From Gemmatimonadaceae bacterium (GTDB lineage: Bacteria > Gemmatimonadota > Gemmatimonadetes > Gemmatimonadales > Gemmatimonadaceae), in NCBI GenBank assembly GCA_030647905.1, contig JAUSJA010000027.1, positions 123,374 through 187,373 of the forward strand: a stretch of DNA of 64,000 nt, in the 5' to 3' direction. Made by a program: the position numbers and the translations under genes. The notes under the pieces were generated by a model. That model was given only the letters and a program-made list of their open reading frames with translations. It had not been told where the DNA came from and made no database searches. Below are positions 1 through 8,622 of this stretch, piece by piece (the stretch's first letter is position 1; every line of letters starts with the position of its first letter).

Positions 1-2187
1 CTCCGCGCGTTCTATCGCGACTGGTATCGCCCCGACCTCATGGCGGTCATTGCGGTCGGCGATTTCGATCCCGTTGCGATCGAGGCGAAGATCAGAGAGC
101 ATTTCTCCAGGCTGCCGAAGGCCGTCAACGCGCCGCGCCGCACGATGTACGACGTTCCCTCAAACAGGGACCCCATCGTCGCCATCGCCAGCGATAAGGA
201 AGCGACGAACTCGAGCGTCAATCTCATGTACAAGCTTCCCGCAACGAGCGTGAAGACGGTCGGCGATTACCGCACGATGCTGATGGAGCGACTCTATCTC
301 CAGATGCTCAACAGCCGCTTCTCCGAGATCAGCGAGAAGCCGGACGCACCGTTTCTCGGCGCGGGAGCATCGAAGGGAGGCTTCTTCGCCCGCACCACCG
401 AGGCGTTCACTCTCGCCGCGAACGTGAAGGACGGCGGAGTCGAGCGAGCAACCGAAGCGCTCCTCACCGAATCGCGCCGCGTGGACCAGTTCGGATTCCT
501 GCAGTCCGAGCTCGACCGCGTGAAGCAGAACGTTCTCCGCTCCTACGAACGCTCGTACGCCGAGCGCGACAAGACGCAGTCGGGCTCGTTCGTCGAGGAG
601 TACATCGGCAACTACCTCGAGACCGAAGCGATCCCCGGCATCGAGTACGAATACAAGCTCGCGCAGGATCTTCTGCCGACGATCACCCTGGCCGAGGTGA
701 ACAATCTCGCGAAGCGGTGGATAACGGACGAGAATCGCGTGATCATCGCGCAGACTCCGATCAAGGAAAGCGTCCCTGTTCCGACGAAGAGCGGAATTCT
801 CGCCGCGTTCGATCGCGCCGCCAAATCAACGATCGCAGCGTGGACGGAGAATCTCTCGGAGGACAAACTGATCGCCACCGCGCCAGCGGCGGGAAAGATC
901 ATCTCATCGAAGCCGATCTCGAGCATCGGTGCAACCGAGTGGACGCTCTCCAACGGAGCGCGCGTCATCGTCAAACCGACGGACTTCAAGGACGACCAGG
1001 TGCTCTTCTCGGCGTACAGCGCCGGCGGCACGTCGCTGGTCAGCGATCCTGACTTCATCTCGGCAGCGCTCTCATCGCAGGTGATGAGCCTGGGCGGGCT
1101 GGGAAGCTTCAGCCGCATTGATCTCATGAAGAAGCTCACCGGCAAGGCCGCGTCCGTCAGTCCGGTGATCGGCGAGTTCACTGAAGGCCTCAGCGGCAGC
1201 AGCTCGCCCAAGGACATCGAGACGATGTTCCAGCTCATCTATCTCGATTTCACGGCGCCGCGCCTCGACACCGTGGTGTTCGCGACATTCCGTGGACAGG
1301 CAGCGACATTCCTCGCGAATCGCGGCCTTTCGCCCGAGGCGGTGTTCTCGGACACGGTGCAGGTGACGCTCGCGCAGCACGCCTTCCGCGCGCGGCCGAT
1401 GACCCCGGCGGTATTCAACGAGGTGAATCCGGACAGGGCACTCACGTTCTACAAGGATCGCTTCGCGAACGCCGGCGACTTCACGTTCGTTCTGGTCGGC
1501 AACGTGGACACTGTGGCAATCAAGCCGCTCGTGGAGACTTATCTCGCTTCACTGCCCGGCACCGGAAGAGTCGAGAAGGCGCGCGACAACGGCATCACGC
1601 GGCCGAAGGGCATCGTGCAGAGAGTCGTGCGGAAAGGGACCGAGCCGAAGGCGAATACCATTTTCGCCTTCACCGGGCCGTGCACGTACTCGCCGGAGAA
1701 CCGGCTCACGCTGCGCGCGCTCAACACGCTGATGCAGACGCGCCTGAACGAGACGCTGCGCGAGAAGCTTGGCGGGACCTACAGTCCTGGCGTCGGCGGA
1801 GGCTGCTCGCGCGAACCGCGCCAGGAGTACACGATCCAGATCTCGTACGGATCGTCGCCCGAAAACGTGGAAACTCTCTCCAGCGCCGTGTTCGCCCTGA
1901 TTGACAGTCTCAAGGCCCAGCCTCCTTCCGTCGCTGACGTGGACAAGGTGAAGGAGGAGATCCTTCGGTCACGCGAAGTCGAAGTGAAGACCAACCCCTA
2001 CTGGATCACCAACATCGCCGCACGCGATCAGGCAGGAGAGGATCTCAGCGGACTCGGCTCGGCGTACGACGAGATGGTGAAGCGACTCACGCCGGCAATG
2101 ATTCAACAGGCAGCGAAGACGTACTTCAACACCGCGAACTACGCGCGATTCGTTCTGCTCCCGGAGAATCAGGGCGCGACGAAATAG
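1..2187 (+). CDS. M16 (pitrilysin-type) zinc peptidase, 5'-truncated by the window edge
   Basis: The frame is open from the first base, so the N-terminus lies outside the window; 728 residues are visible. They cover the end of the first catalytic module (VGDFDP, the strand-helix region that follows the zinc site), a linker, and the second inactive half with WTLSNGARVIVKP and the substrate-binding stretch REKLGGTYSPG. The zinc motif HxxEH expected in the first 100 residues is not visible. Two-module single-chain M16 enzymes of about 930 residues are usually periplasmic and degrade peptides in a clamshell chamber. Whether this one has a signal peptide cannot be seen. The family is certain; the substrate is unknown. 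Confidence 0.93.
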   Translation, partial: LRAFYRDWYRPDLMAVIAVGDFDPVAIEAKIREHFSRLPKAVNAPRRTMYDVPSNRDPIVAIASDKEATNSSVNLMYKLPATSVKTVGDYRTMLMERLYLQMLNSRFSEISEKPDAPFLGAGASKGGFFARTTEAFTLAANVKDGGVERATEALLTESRRVDQFGFLQSELDRVKQNVLRSYERSYAERDKTQSGSFVEEYIGNYLETEAIPGIEYEYKLAQDLLPTITLAEVNNLAKRWITDENRVIIAQTPIKESVPVPTKSGILAAFDRAAKSTIAAWTENLSEDKLIATAPAAGKIISSKPISSIGATEWTLSNGARVIVKPTDFKDDQVLFSAYSAGGTSLVSDPDFISAALSSQVMSLGGLGSFSRIDLMKKLTGKAASVSPVIGEFTEGLSGSSSPKDIETMFQLIYLDFTAPRLDTVVFATFRGQAATFLANRGLSPEAVFSDTVQVTLAQHAFRARPMTPAVFNEVNPDRALTFYKDRFANAGDFTFVLVGNVDTVAIKPLVETYLASLPGTGRVEKARDNGITRPKGIVQRVVRKGTEPKANTIFAFTGPCTYSPENRLTLRALNTLMQTRLNETLREKLGGTYSPGVGGGCSREPRQEYTIQISYGSSPENVETLSSAVFALIDSLKAQPPSVADVDKVKEEILRSREVEVKTNPYWITNIAARDQAGEDLSGLGSAYDEMVKRLTPAMIQQAAKTYFNTANYARFVLLPENQGATK

Positions 2188-2195
2188 GGGATGAG

Positions 2196-2427
2196 CTACA
2201 CGTACCCCGCCCGGATGTGCAGCGGCCACTGAACGAGATGCCGCACGTCCGGGTCACCCCAGTGGCGAGCAAGCGCCGGTTTCACCGGCGCCACCGGATA
2301 GTGAGGCCGATACCGGGAATAGAGTGCCGCGCCGCCGGAGAAGAGATCCCTGAATTGCGTCACGCCGGGGAATATGCGGCACGTCGAGGAGCTCAGCGAC
2401 GATACCCATCGCCGAGCCTGCCTCGGG
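2196..2427. other. Gene-poor stretch beyond the fasciclin remnant
   Basis: No intact gene is seen between the M16 stop and the fasciclin remnant. On the minus strand the frame stays open to position 2196 and could encode a tail ending HLVQWPLHIRAGYV. This may be the end of another decayed gene, or chance coding in GC-rich DNA. I cannot assign it. Confidence 0.3.
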
Positions 2428-2546
2428 CTACATCTTCGGAAGTTCGGAAGGAGCGCCTTGTCCACGACGTGGATCACTCCGTTGGACTGATACACGTTGT
2501 AGGTCGAGATGAGAGCGGCCGCAGCTGCGATGGCTCTTTGGTGCAT
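2428..2546 (-). pseudogene. Internally deleted fasciclin (FAS1) domain gene
   Basis: The ATG at 2546 has an AGGAG ribosome site about 8 bases upstream. It begins an alanine-rich signal-peptide-like start (MHQRAIAAAAALIS) that passes directly into VYQSNGVIHVVDKALLP, the hallmark C-terminal strand of FAS1 domains. The roughly 130 residues of domain expected in between are missing. An 8-bp tandem duplication (TTCGGAAG at 2435-2442 and 2443-2450) then shifts the frame. Removing one copy restores ALLPKM and a TAG stop at 2428-2430. Intact FAS1 proteins are secreted or membrane-attached adhesins. This copy should be non-functional. Confidence 0.62.
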
Positions 2547-2577
2547 CGTCGCTCTCCTGAAGCTGGCTCGGCTCAGA

Positions 2578-3669
2578 TCACCGCGACATCGCGTGCCGCA
2601 GCTCGGCCACCTTGCCTCGTACACCGTCCAGGTCGTCCGCGATCACTGTGATGTGGCCGAGCTTCCGCCGGGGGCCGGGCGACTTCCCGTACATGTGAAC
2701 ATGAACGTTATCCACCTCGCCAAGCCGCCGCACGTCCGGCTCGGTGCCGATGACGTTCACCATTCCGGCCGCGCCTCCCATTTCCGTGGATCCCAGCGGA
2801 AGCCCGATGATCGCCCGAAGATGATTCTCGAACTGGCTCGTGTCCGCTCCTTCGATCGTCCAGTGGCCCGTATTGTGGACACGTGGCGCCATCTCGTTGG
2901 CGACGAGACCCTCTCCCGTCTCGAACAGCTCGATCGCGAGCACGCCGACGTAGCCGAAATCTTCCATCAGCCTCCGCGCATACTCCTCTGCTTTCGCCTG
3001 CAGGCCGGCCGATACGCCCGGCGCAGGGGCAAGCGAAAAGCGCAGGATGCCCTCGCTGTGATGATTCTCCACGAGCGGATAGAACGCAAACTCGCCGGCG
3101 CGCGATCTCACGGCGATGATCGAGAGCTCGCGCGTGAATTTCACGAACGATTCGACGATCGCCGGCAATCCGCCAAGCTTCACCCACGCGCCGCCGATAT
3201 CGTCTCGCGTGCGAATGACGGCCTGCCCTTTTCCATCATAGCCGAGCCGTCTCGACTTGAGAACCGCGGGCAGCCCGACGCGCTCGAGCGCTTCGCGAAC
3301 TTCGCGCATGCTGTCCACAGCGGCGAACCGCGCGGTCGGAATTTTCAGGCGCTCGAAACAGGCCTTTTCGACGGCGCGGTCCTGCGCGGTCTCCAGCGCG
3401 AGCGGAGACGGATAAGTCGGGACGCGCTCGGCGACATAGCGCACTGCATGCGCCGGGATGCTCTCGAACTCGTACGTCGCGACATCCAGACCTTCGGCGA
3501 AATGCGCGAGGGCGGTATCGTTGTCGTAGTCCGCCACTACCAGCTCGGCGAATCGCCCCGCGGGCGCTTCAGGATCGGGCGAAAAAAAACGGAAGCGGCA
3601 TCCAAGCCGGCTTCCGGCAAGCGCGAGCATCTGCCCGAGCTGCCCGGCCCCCATCACGCCGACTATCAC
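2578..3669 (-). CDS. purK: N5-carboxyaminoimidazole ribonucleotide synthase
   Basis: This ATP-grasp enzyme of purine synthesis makes N5-CAIR from AIR, bicarbonate and ATP. It is 363 aa, the normal size. The N-terminus shows the nucleotide-binding GAGQLGQM at residues 6-13, followed by the family stretch FEFESIP-like YEFESIP near residue 86 and the ATP-grasp metal region (ELFETGEG, then [14 protein letters not shown]). The start overlaps the stop of purE by 4 bases, so purE-purK are translationally coupled. Together they replace the single class II PurE route. It is the last gene of the rplS-rnhB-purE-purK run. Confidence 0.96.
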   Translation of the reverse strand: MIVGVMGAGQLGQMLALAGSRLGCRFRFFSPDPEAPAGRFAELVVADYDNDTALAHFAEGLDVATYEFESIPAHAVRYVAERVPTYPSPLALETAQDRAVEKACFERLKIPTARFAAVDSMREVREALERVGLPAVLKSRRLGYDGKGQAVIRTRDDIGGAWVKLGGLPAIVESFVKFTRELSIIAVRSRAGEFAFYPLVENHHSEGILRFSLAPAPGVSAGLQAKAEEYARRLMEDFGYVGVLAIELFETGEGLVANEMAPRVHNTGHWTIEGADTSQFENHLRAIIGLPLGSTEMGGAAGMVNVIGTEPDVRRLGEVDNVHVHMYGKSPGPRRKLGHITVIADDLDGVRGKVAELRHAMSR

Positions 3670-4166
3670 TCGGCGCTGGCTGGGTTGGGTTGGTCCAGTA
3701 CCGCCTGCGTCTGAGTCTGGCGGAAAGTATCGAGAGCGTCGCGAAGCTCGGCGTTGTCTATCGCAAGAATCGCCGTCGCGAGCAGCGCGGCGTTGATCGC
3801 TCCCGCCTTGCCGATGGCGAGAGTGCCGACCGGAACGCCGGCGGGCATCTGCACGATGGAAAGCAGCGAGTCTATCCCCTTGAGCGCCTTGCTCTCGACG
3901 GGAACACCGAGCACGGGAAGAGTCGTCTTGGCGGAGACCATGCCTGGCAGATGCGCCGCGCCCCCCGCTCCGGCAATGATCACGCGAAGCCCCCGACTGT
4001 GCGCCGAGCTGGCGTACTCGAACAGCAGGTCGGGAGTTCGATGCGCAGAGACGACGCGCGTCTCGTTGGGAACGCCGAGGGCGTCGAGCGTCTCGACGGC
4101 GTGACGCATCGTTTCCCAGTCGGATCTGGATCCCATGATCACGCCGACCAGCGGATTGGTTGCCAA
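3666..4166 (-). CDS. purE: N5-CAIR mutase, class I
   Basis: It converts N5-CAIR (the PurK product) to CAIR in the cytoplasm. Family motifs are clear: [10 protein letters not shown] near the start, SAHRTPD, and [12 protein letters not shown], which hold the substrate phosphate and catalytic His. The frame stays open upstream, but that part is antisense to nothing conserved and overlaps rnhB. I chose the TTG at 4166, giving [16 protein letters not shown] and 166 aa, the usual size. This start falls 2 bases after the rnhB stop. A TTG start with only a weak ribosome site suggests coupling to rnhB translation. Confidence 0.93.
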   Translation of the reverse strand: MATNPLVGVIMGSRSDWETMRHAVETLDALGVPNETRVVSAHRTPDLLFEYASSAHSRGLRVIIAGAGGAAHLPGMVSAKTTLPVLGVPVESKALKGIDSLLSIVQMPAGVPVGTLAIGKAGAINAALLATAILAIDNAELRDALDTFRQTQTQAVLDQPNPASAE

Positions 4167-4168
4167 GC

Positions 4169-4906
4169 TCAGCCCGGGAGAGGAAATGAAATGGAGATGA
4201 CTTCGGTGGCGAGGTCCACTTCGGGGCGCGCGGAATCGAAATCGAGCACCAGCTGGCTCACGCGGAAGAAACTCCTGCGGTGATGCGGCGTGATCCCGTG
4301 CGAATCGAGGCCGCGGATGTGCGCGCGCGTCGTGTATCCGACGTTGCGCTCCCACGTGTACGCGGGATACCGCAGGGCGAGCCGCGCCATGAGATGATCG
4401 CGCGTGACTTTCGCGACGATGGAAGCGCAGGCGATCGTGAAGCAGCGCGCGTCGCCGTGAACCACCGCCGTGTGCGGCACGAGCAGAGTGCGCATCGTCT
4501 TGCCGTCAATGATGACGTAATCGGGCTGGACCTGGAGGCGTGACAGTGCGCGCTTCATGGCGAGCACGCTCGCCTGGTAGATGTTGAGCCGCTCGATTTC
4601 TCTCACGGAGGCGGCGCCGAGTGCACAGGCGATGGCCTTGCTCCGGATCTTGACGGCGAGGCGGACGCGCTCGTCGGGGGTGAGCATCTTGGAGTCGTCC
4701 ACGCCGCGAATAGCGCGCATGTCAGGCGGCATGATGACGGCGCACGCGACGACCGGGCCGGCGAGCGGGCCGCGGCCTACTTCGTCAACGCCAGCGAGAA
4801 GCGGTCCCCGCTCTTTGCGGAGATCCCTCTCGATATGGGTCCATCTCTTTAGACGGTACGGAGCGCGGCTCCTGGGGGCGGGCTCTTTCGAGCCGTCATC
4901 AGCCAC
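4169..4906 (-). CDS. rnhB: Ribonuclease HII
   Basis: It removes RNA primers and single misincorporated ribonucleotides from DNA. The 245-aa protein has the signature [15 protein letters not shown] near residues 39-53, containing the first catalytic Asp-Glu pair, then [14 protein letters not shown], and an [12 protein letters not shown] helix with a late acidic residue. A basic N-terminal extension of about 35 residues precedes the fold. The gene sits between rplS and purE, a common neighbourhood for rnhB next to rplS. The spacing to purE of 2 bases indicates one transcript. Confidence 0.95.
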   Translation of the reverse strand: MADDGSKEPAPRSRAPYRLKRWTHIERDLRKERGPLLAGVDEVGRGPLAGPVVACAVIMPPDMRAIRGVDDSKMLTPDERVRLAVKIRSKAIACALGAASVREIERLNIYQASVLAMKRALSRLQVQPDYVIIDGKTMRTLLVPHTAVVHGDARCFTIACASIVAKVTRDHLMARLALRYPAYTWERNVGYTTRAHIRGLDSHGITPHHRRSFFRVSQLVLDFDSARPEVDLATEVISISFPLPG

Positions 4907-4928
4907 GCCCTTGCTGCTCTGCGAAGCG

Positions 4929-5300
4929 TTACGCCTCGGCGCCCGGAACCTGGACGCGCACCTTTCTTTCCTTGATGCGGGTCGCCTTGCCCGTGAGGTG
5001 CCGGAGGTAGTAGAGCTTGGCGCGACGAACGCGGCCGCGGCGAACCACCGTGATTCCGGCGATCATCGGGCTATGCGTCGGGAAGATGCGCTCGACGCCG
5101 ATGCCGCTGGAGATCTTGCGGACCGTGAACGTCTCGCTGACACCGCTGCCGCGGCGAGCCAGGCAAACACCCTCGAACGCCTGGAGGCGCTCCTTGTCAC
5201 CTTCCTTTACACGAACATTGACGCGAACCGTGTCACCGGCGCGGAAGGGCGGCAGATCGCCGCGGAGCCACTCTTTCTGGGTTTCGATAAATGGATGCAT
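4929..5300 (-). CDS. rplS: 50S ribosomal protein L19
   Basis: This 123-aa protein matches bL19 end to end: [47 protein letters not shown], and the basic C-terminal [16 protein letters not shown]. It sits at the 30S-50S interface. In most bacteria rplS directly follows trmD in rpsP-rimM-trmD-rplS. Here trmD lies 6.6 kb upstream on the same strand, with unrelated plus-strand genes in between, so rplS must now have its own promoter somewhere in 5301-5500. Confidence 0.97.
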   Translation of the reverse strand: MHPFIETQKEWLRGDLPPFRAGDTVRVNVRVKEGDKERLQAFEGVCLARRGSGVSETFTVRKISSGIGVERIFPTHSPMIAGITVVRRGRVRRAKLYYLRHLTGKATRIKERKVRVQVPGAEA

Positions 5301-5721
5301 ATGACGCTCGGGGCGAAGGTTGGCAGCCCGTCGGGATGGTTAGAAGGTAGAGACCCAAATTAACCGGCTGGAAGCGTTTATGCCACTGCCCGGAGTCAAC
5401 CGCAAAGCTCTTCAGCGGTTACTGCGGCGCCGCGTGAATCGCGCCCCTTCTTCCTCTCGCCACTTCGCGATCTTCGCGCAGATTCCTTGTCATCATCTTG
5501 GCCGGGGTTGGTTGTTGTAGATGGCTGGTAACACAAAGCAAATACGAGGAAGGTTTGTAGACTCTAACAATCTGATCTACATGTAACACAACGTTATACC
5601 ATTATTTTACACCGCAGAAGCTTCAATTCACCTAAGCCATTATATGACAATGGGTTAGATGACGGTATGACCGTTGCTATAGAGGCTGCGACCGGCCATA
5701 CCTTTCGACTGGAGGCTTCAG
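5301..5721. other. Intergenic region at the left end of the trmD island
   Basis: No gene is seen. The part near rplS holds a 72-bp copy of the trmD 3' end (5407-5478). The part from about 5530 to 5680 is much richer in A and T than the flanking genes and is probably the promoter region for the plus-strand lipoprotein and perhaps for rplS. No convincing -35/-10 pair stands out. A GGAGG ribosome site at 5711-5715 serves the GTG start at 5722. Confidence 0.6.
5407..5478 (+). repeat. 72-bp direct repeat, displaced copy of the trmD 3' end
   Basis: This block matches 11920-11991 at 70 of 72 positions in the same orientation; the differences are at positions 25 and 32. Read on the minus strand it encodes the last 20-odd codons of TrmD, including the TGA stop, with two residue changes (RFTRRRSNR against RLTQRRSNR). 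It has no upstream trmD sequence and lies about 105 bases upstream of rplS, where the original trmD end should be. Confidence 0.9.
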
Positions 5722-6330
5722 GTGGATCGATTTAAAGTTTTCCGAACACTCGCTCTGGTAGCGGCGGCCGTTGGACTGGCGGGTTGCAGCGACCAGCCTC
5801 TGCCAACCGGTCCTGCCAGCGTTGCGGATCCACCCCTTCAGTTTTCGCGGTTTAGCGCCTGGGATGACGGGCGTCAGACCGCCATCGAATGGCAGGACGC
5901 GCCGAGGAGTGTGTCGGTGACCAGAGTCATCGGTGCTGGGGGCGGAACGCTGTCCATACCAAGCGCCGATTTCACCATCACTTTTCCGGCGGGTGCGGTA
6001 GCTGTCCCTGTTTCGATTACGGTAAGTACGGTGAACGGGGGGTATGTCGCCTACGACATGCTTCCGCGCGGGATCACCTTTGCCGCCACGGTATTGGTCA
6101 AGCAGGGCTTGCACAACACCGAAGTCTACGACGACGACTTCAATCGCACCCTGGTTCTCCACGGCGTGTACATCGGCAGCGATGTTATGCCAGGTATCGA
6201 TAGAAAGGTCCCGGTAACCGAGATACTGCCTTCGGCGATCGTGTTTACCCGCGTGCGCGGCAAGTTGATGCCGGACTATCTGGTCTGGCAGATCAATCAC
6301 TTCTCGAGGTACATGCTGGCGTCAGGATGA
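5722..6330 (+). CDS. ZU5-like domain lipoprotein, function unknown
   Basis: The GTG start at 5722 is 7 bases after GGAGG. The 202-aa product begins with a lipoprotein signal (LALVAAAVGLAGC, Cys at about residue 22). The middle (GAGGGTLSIPSADFTITFPA, then GAVAVPVSITVST) resembles a ZU5 beta-fold, which in other proteins mediates protein contacts. The remainder (to residue 202) has no motif that I recognise. It is the first gene of the island and has an AT-rich leader. It is likely exposed on the cell surface or periplasmic face. Its role is unknown; a structural or sensing partner for the downstream genes is only a guess. Confidence 0.75.
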   Translation: MDRFKVFRTLALVAAAVGLAGCSDQPLPTGPASVADPPLQFSRFSAWDDGRQTAIEWQDAPRSVSVTRVIGAGGGTLSIPSADFTITFPAGAVAVPVSITVSTVNGGYVAYDMLPRGITFAATVLVKQGLHNTEVYDDDFNRTLVLHGVYIGSDVMPGIDRKVPVTEILPSAIVFTRVRGKLMPDYLVWQINHFSRYMLASG

Positions 6331-6470
6331 TTTGCGGGGCCGGCGCGTCAAGCCGGCAAGTATCGGTGGAAATCCGTAGAGTCTTCGCAAACCGCAGAGC
6401 GCTCAACGGTCCGACTCTTTTTCTCCTCTTATCAGCCCGATGATATTCACACGAACCGTGATACGGCAGC

Positions 6471-7493
6471 GTGCCAGCTGACATGACGCAGGCTCATAGA
6501 CTGGCCGAAGCTGCGCGCGAGGCCGAGACGAGAGGCGAGAATGCACGCGCCCTCGCGCTCTATGACGATGCGCTGGCAGAGCTTGGCTCGCACAGCTCCG
6601 ACCCGCTGGCCGCGACAGTCTTGCGGTGGAAGGGCACGTTGCTGCGCGAAACCGGCCAGACGGAGGAGGCCTGCCGGCACTATTTGCGCAGTCTGGCGGT
6701 GGCCGAGCGTACCGGCCTCGCCGACGTCAAGGCGCACGTCCTCAATTGCCTGGCGATAATCGCCCAGCGACGCGGAGACCTGCGCGAAGCCGAGCGCCTG
6801 TATGAAAAGGCGTCCGAGTGCGCGACAGAGGGGCTCGAGCATCGCCTTCTTGGCATGATTCAGCAGAACCGCGGTGTGCTCGCCAACATGCGGGGCGACT
6901 TTCCGGCGGCTTCGAGTCTATATGAAGAGAGTCTCAAGACGTTCGAGATAGCTGGTGACGATCAGGCGGTATCCTGGGTGCTGAACAACCTGGGGATGCT
7001 GCACACCAAGCTCGGGCATCTGGTCGAAGCCCAAAAACACCTGGAGAGTGGATTGGCGATAGCCAAGCGCCGCGACGATGCACTCGTGGAAGAGATCATC
7101 ACGCTCAACCTGGCCGAGCTGTGGGTTCGCGCCGACGATCTCGAGCTCGCTGAGAAGCTATGCTCGCACTCCCTCGAAGCAGCGAACAGACGCAGCGATC
7201 GTCTCACAGCCGCGGAAGCGCTGACCTGTCGGGCCCGGATCGAGCGGAAGCGGGGCGAGTTCGACAAGGGCATTGCCAGTCTCCAGATGGCGCGTTTCGA
7301 AGCGCAGGGCTCGGAGGATCGAATGCTGCACGCCGAGATTCAACGCGAGCTCGGGCAGCTTGCCCGGGATCGTGGAGACACTCCGGCCGCGAAGGATGCA
7401 CTTTCCCAGGCCGCAGTCGAATTTCGAAACGTGGGTGCGCTCCACGACGCCGTCGAGACCGAAACGCTGCTGATGCACCTCAGCCCAGGCTGA
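6471..7493 (+). CDS. Tetratricopeptide-repeat protein, paralogue of the TPR part of the HD-GYP gene
   Basis: The 340 residues are almost entirely helical TPR units (for example NNLGMLHTKLGHLVEAQKHL at about 173-192), with no signal peptide or catalytic domain, so a cytoplasmic scaffold or sensor is likely. It aligns colinearly with the N-terminal half of the HD-GYP protein at 8619-10220: MIQQNRGVLANMRGD against MIDQNAGTVASIRGD, and WVLNNLGMLHTKLG against QVLNNMGLAFVDLG. The GTG at 6471 is used; an ATG at 6483 is an alternative. It lies 88 bases upstream of a sensorless AAA+ regulator and may supply its input. That link is inference. Confidence 0.85.
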   Translation: MPADMTQAHRLAEAAREAETRGENARALALYDDALAELGSHSSDPLAATVLRWKGTLLRETGQTEEACRHYLRSLAVAERTGLADVKAHVLNCLAIIAQRRGDLREAERLYEKASECATEGLEHRLLGMIQQNRGVLANMRGDFPAASSLYEESLKTFEIAGDDQAVSWVLNNLGMLHTKLGHLVEAQKHLESGLAIAKRRDDALVEEIITLNLAELWVRADDLELAEKLCSHSLEAANRRSDRLTAAEALTCRARIERKRGEFDKGIASLQMARFEAQGSEDRMLHAEIQRELGQLARDRGDTPAAKDALSQAAVEFRNVGALHDAVETETLLMHLSPG

Positions 7494-7581
7494 TCGGCCG
7501 GTGAAGGTCCAGCGGGGCTCGTCAGGCCGACTTTGCCCTGGCATATGTTGCTGACCTCCCGAATTATTTACTTTCTTCTGT

Positions 7582-8622
7582 GTGACAGCACAGAAACCTC
7601 CGATTATTTCGACGCGACACGTCCATGGCCTCAGAGAGCCGTGGGCCTCCCACATTGTGGGGGAGAGCCCTGCGTTGCTGGAGGTCATTGAGCTCGCTCA
7701 TCGAGTTGCGGCCAGCCGAAGCGTGACGGTCCTCCTTGTTGGAGAAACAGGAACCGGCAAGGAGCTTTTCGCCCGCGGAGTACATGCCGCAAGTCCGCGC
7801 ACTGCTGACCCCTTTGTCGCCATCAATTGTGCGGCGATCCCCGACACTCTGCTCGAGACCGAGCTGTTCGGGCACGAGGCAGGCGCCTTCACGGATGCCC
7901 GCACGCTCAAGACGGGCCTGTTCGAGATCGCAGGAGCCGGAACCATTTTCCTCGACGAAATCGCTGAGCTTCCGTTAAAGCTTCAGTCGAAGCTGCTTCG
8001 GGTGCTCGAGGAACGGAAGTTCAGGCGCGTCGGTGGCCACATAGAGCGGCAGCTCACCGCGCGCATCATCACGAGTACCAACGCCGCTCTCGAGCCTGCT
8101 GTCAGCGAAGGGACTTTTCGAGGCGATCTTTTCTATCGTCTGAACGTCATTCGCATCGAGCTTCCTCCGCTCCGGGAGCGGGCCGGCGATGTTCGGCTCC
8201 TTGCAGCGTACTTCGTCAGGAGGCACGCCGAAGGGGACGACCGGCCCAAGCTTCGGATCTCGGACGCATCATTGGATGTCCTCGAGCAGTACGGCTGGCC
8301 GGGCAACATCCGCGAGCTGCGGAATGTCATCGAGCGTGCGGTAGTGGTTTGCTCCGGAAATGTGATCGAGCCGCACCACATCTCGCTTCAGCGCCGCTCC
8401 CTCGTTCCCATCACTGCGGCTCAGGCAGGGATGACGATCCATATCCCCCCCGAAGGCAAGTCGCTAAACGTCATTGTGAACGAAGCGATCCACGCCACGA
8501 TCGGCCTTACTGGCGGTAATCTCAGCGCGGCGGCGCGTTTGCTCGGAATTTCCCGGCCGACCCTCGCCCGGAAGCTCCGTGAACACGGGCTCGTTCGGCG
8601 CACTATCCTGGCCTCTGCGTGA
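7582..8622 (+). CDS. Sigma-54-type AAA+ transcription regulator without a sensor domain
   Basis: The 346-aa protein has only about 23 residues before the AAA+ domain. It shows Walker A GETGTGKE at about residue 53, the contact loop near 101, Walker B TIFLDEIAEL at about 121, the arginine-finger region FRGDLFYRLNVI, and a C-terminal Fis-type helix-turn-helix (NLSAAARLLGISRPTLARKL). The loop that normally reads GAFTGA, which touches sigma-54, reads GAFTDA. Such variants occur in this family, but the change could alter sigma-54 contact. The stop overlaps the next start (GTGA), coupling it to the TPR-HD-GYP gene. No clear -24/-12 promoter was found nearby. Confidence 0.92.
   Translation: MTAQKPPIISTRHVHGLREPWASHIVGESPALLEVIELAHRVAASRSVTVLLVGETGTGKELFARGVHAASPRTADPFVAINCAAIPDTLLETELFGHEAGAFTDARTLKTGLFEIAGAGTIFLDEIAELPLKLQSKLLRVLEERKFRRVGGHIERQLTARIITSTNAALEPAVSEGTFRGDLFYRLNVIRIELPPLRERAGDVRLLAAYFVRRHAEGDDRPKLRISDASLDVLEQYGWPGNIRELRNVIERAVVVCSGNVIEPHHISLQRRSLVPITAAQAGMTIHIPPEGKSLNVIVNEAIHATIGLTGGNLSAAARLLGISRPTLARKLREHGLVRRTILASA

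Noticed and set aside
2509..3714. A 401-codon open frame on the plus strand
   Set aside because: It is antisense to purK, which has full ATP-grasp motifs; the plus-strand translation is Arg/His-rich without any domain.
7538..7556. Sigma-54 promoter before the AAA+ regulator
   Set aside because: CTGGCATATGTTGCTG has GG and GC elements, but only 8 bases lie between them instead of 10.
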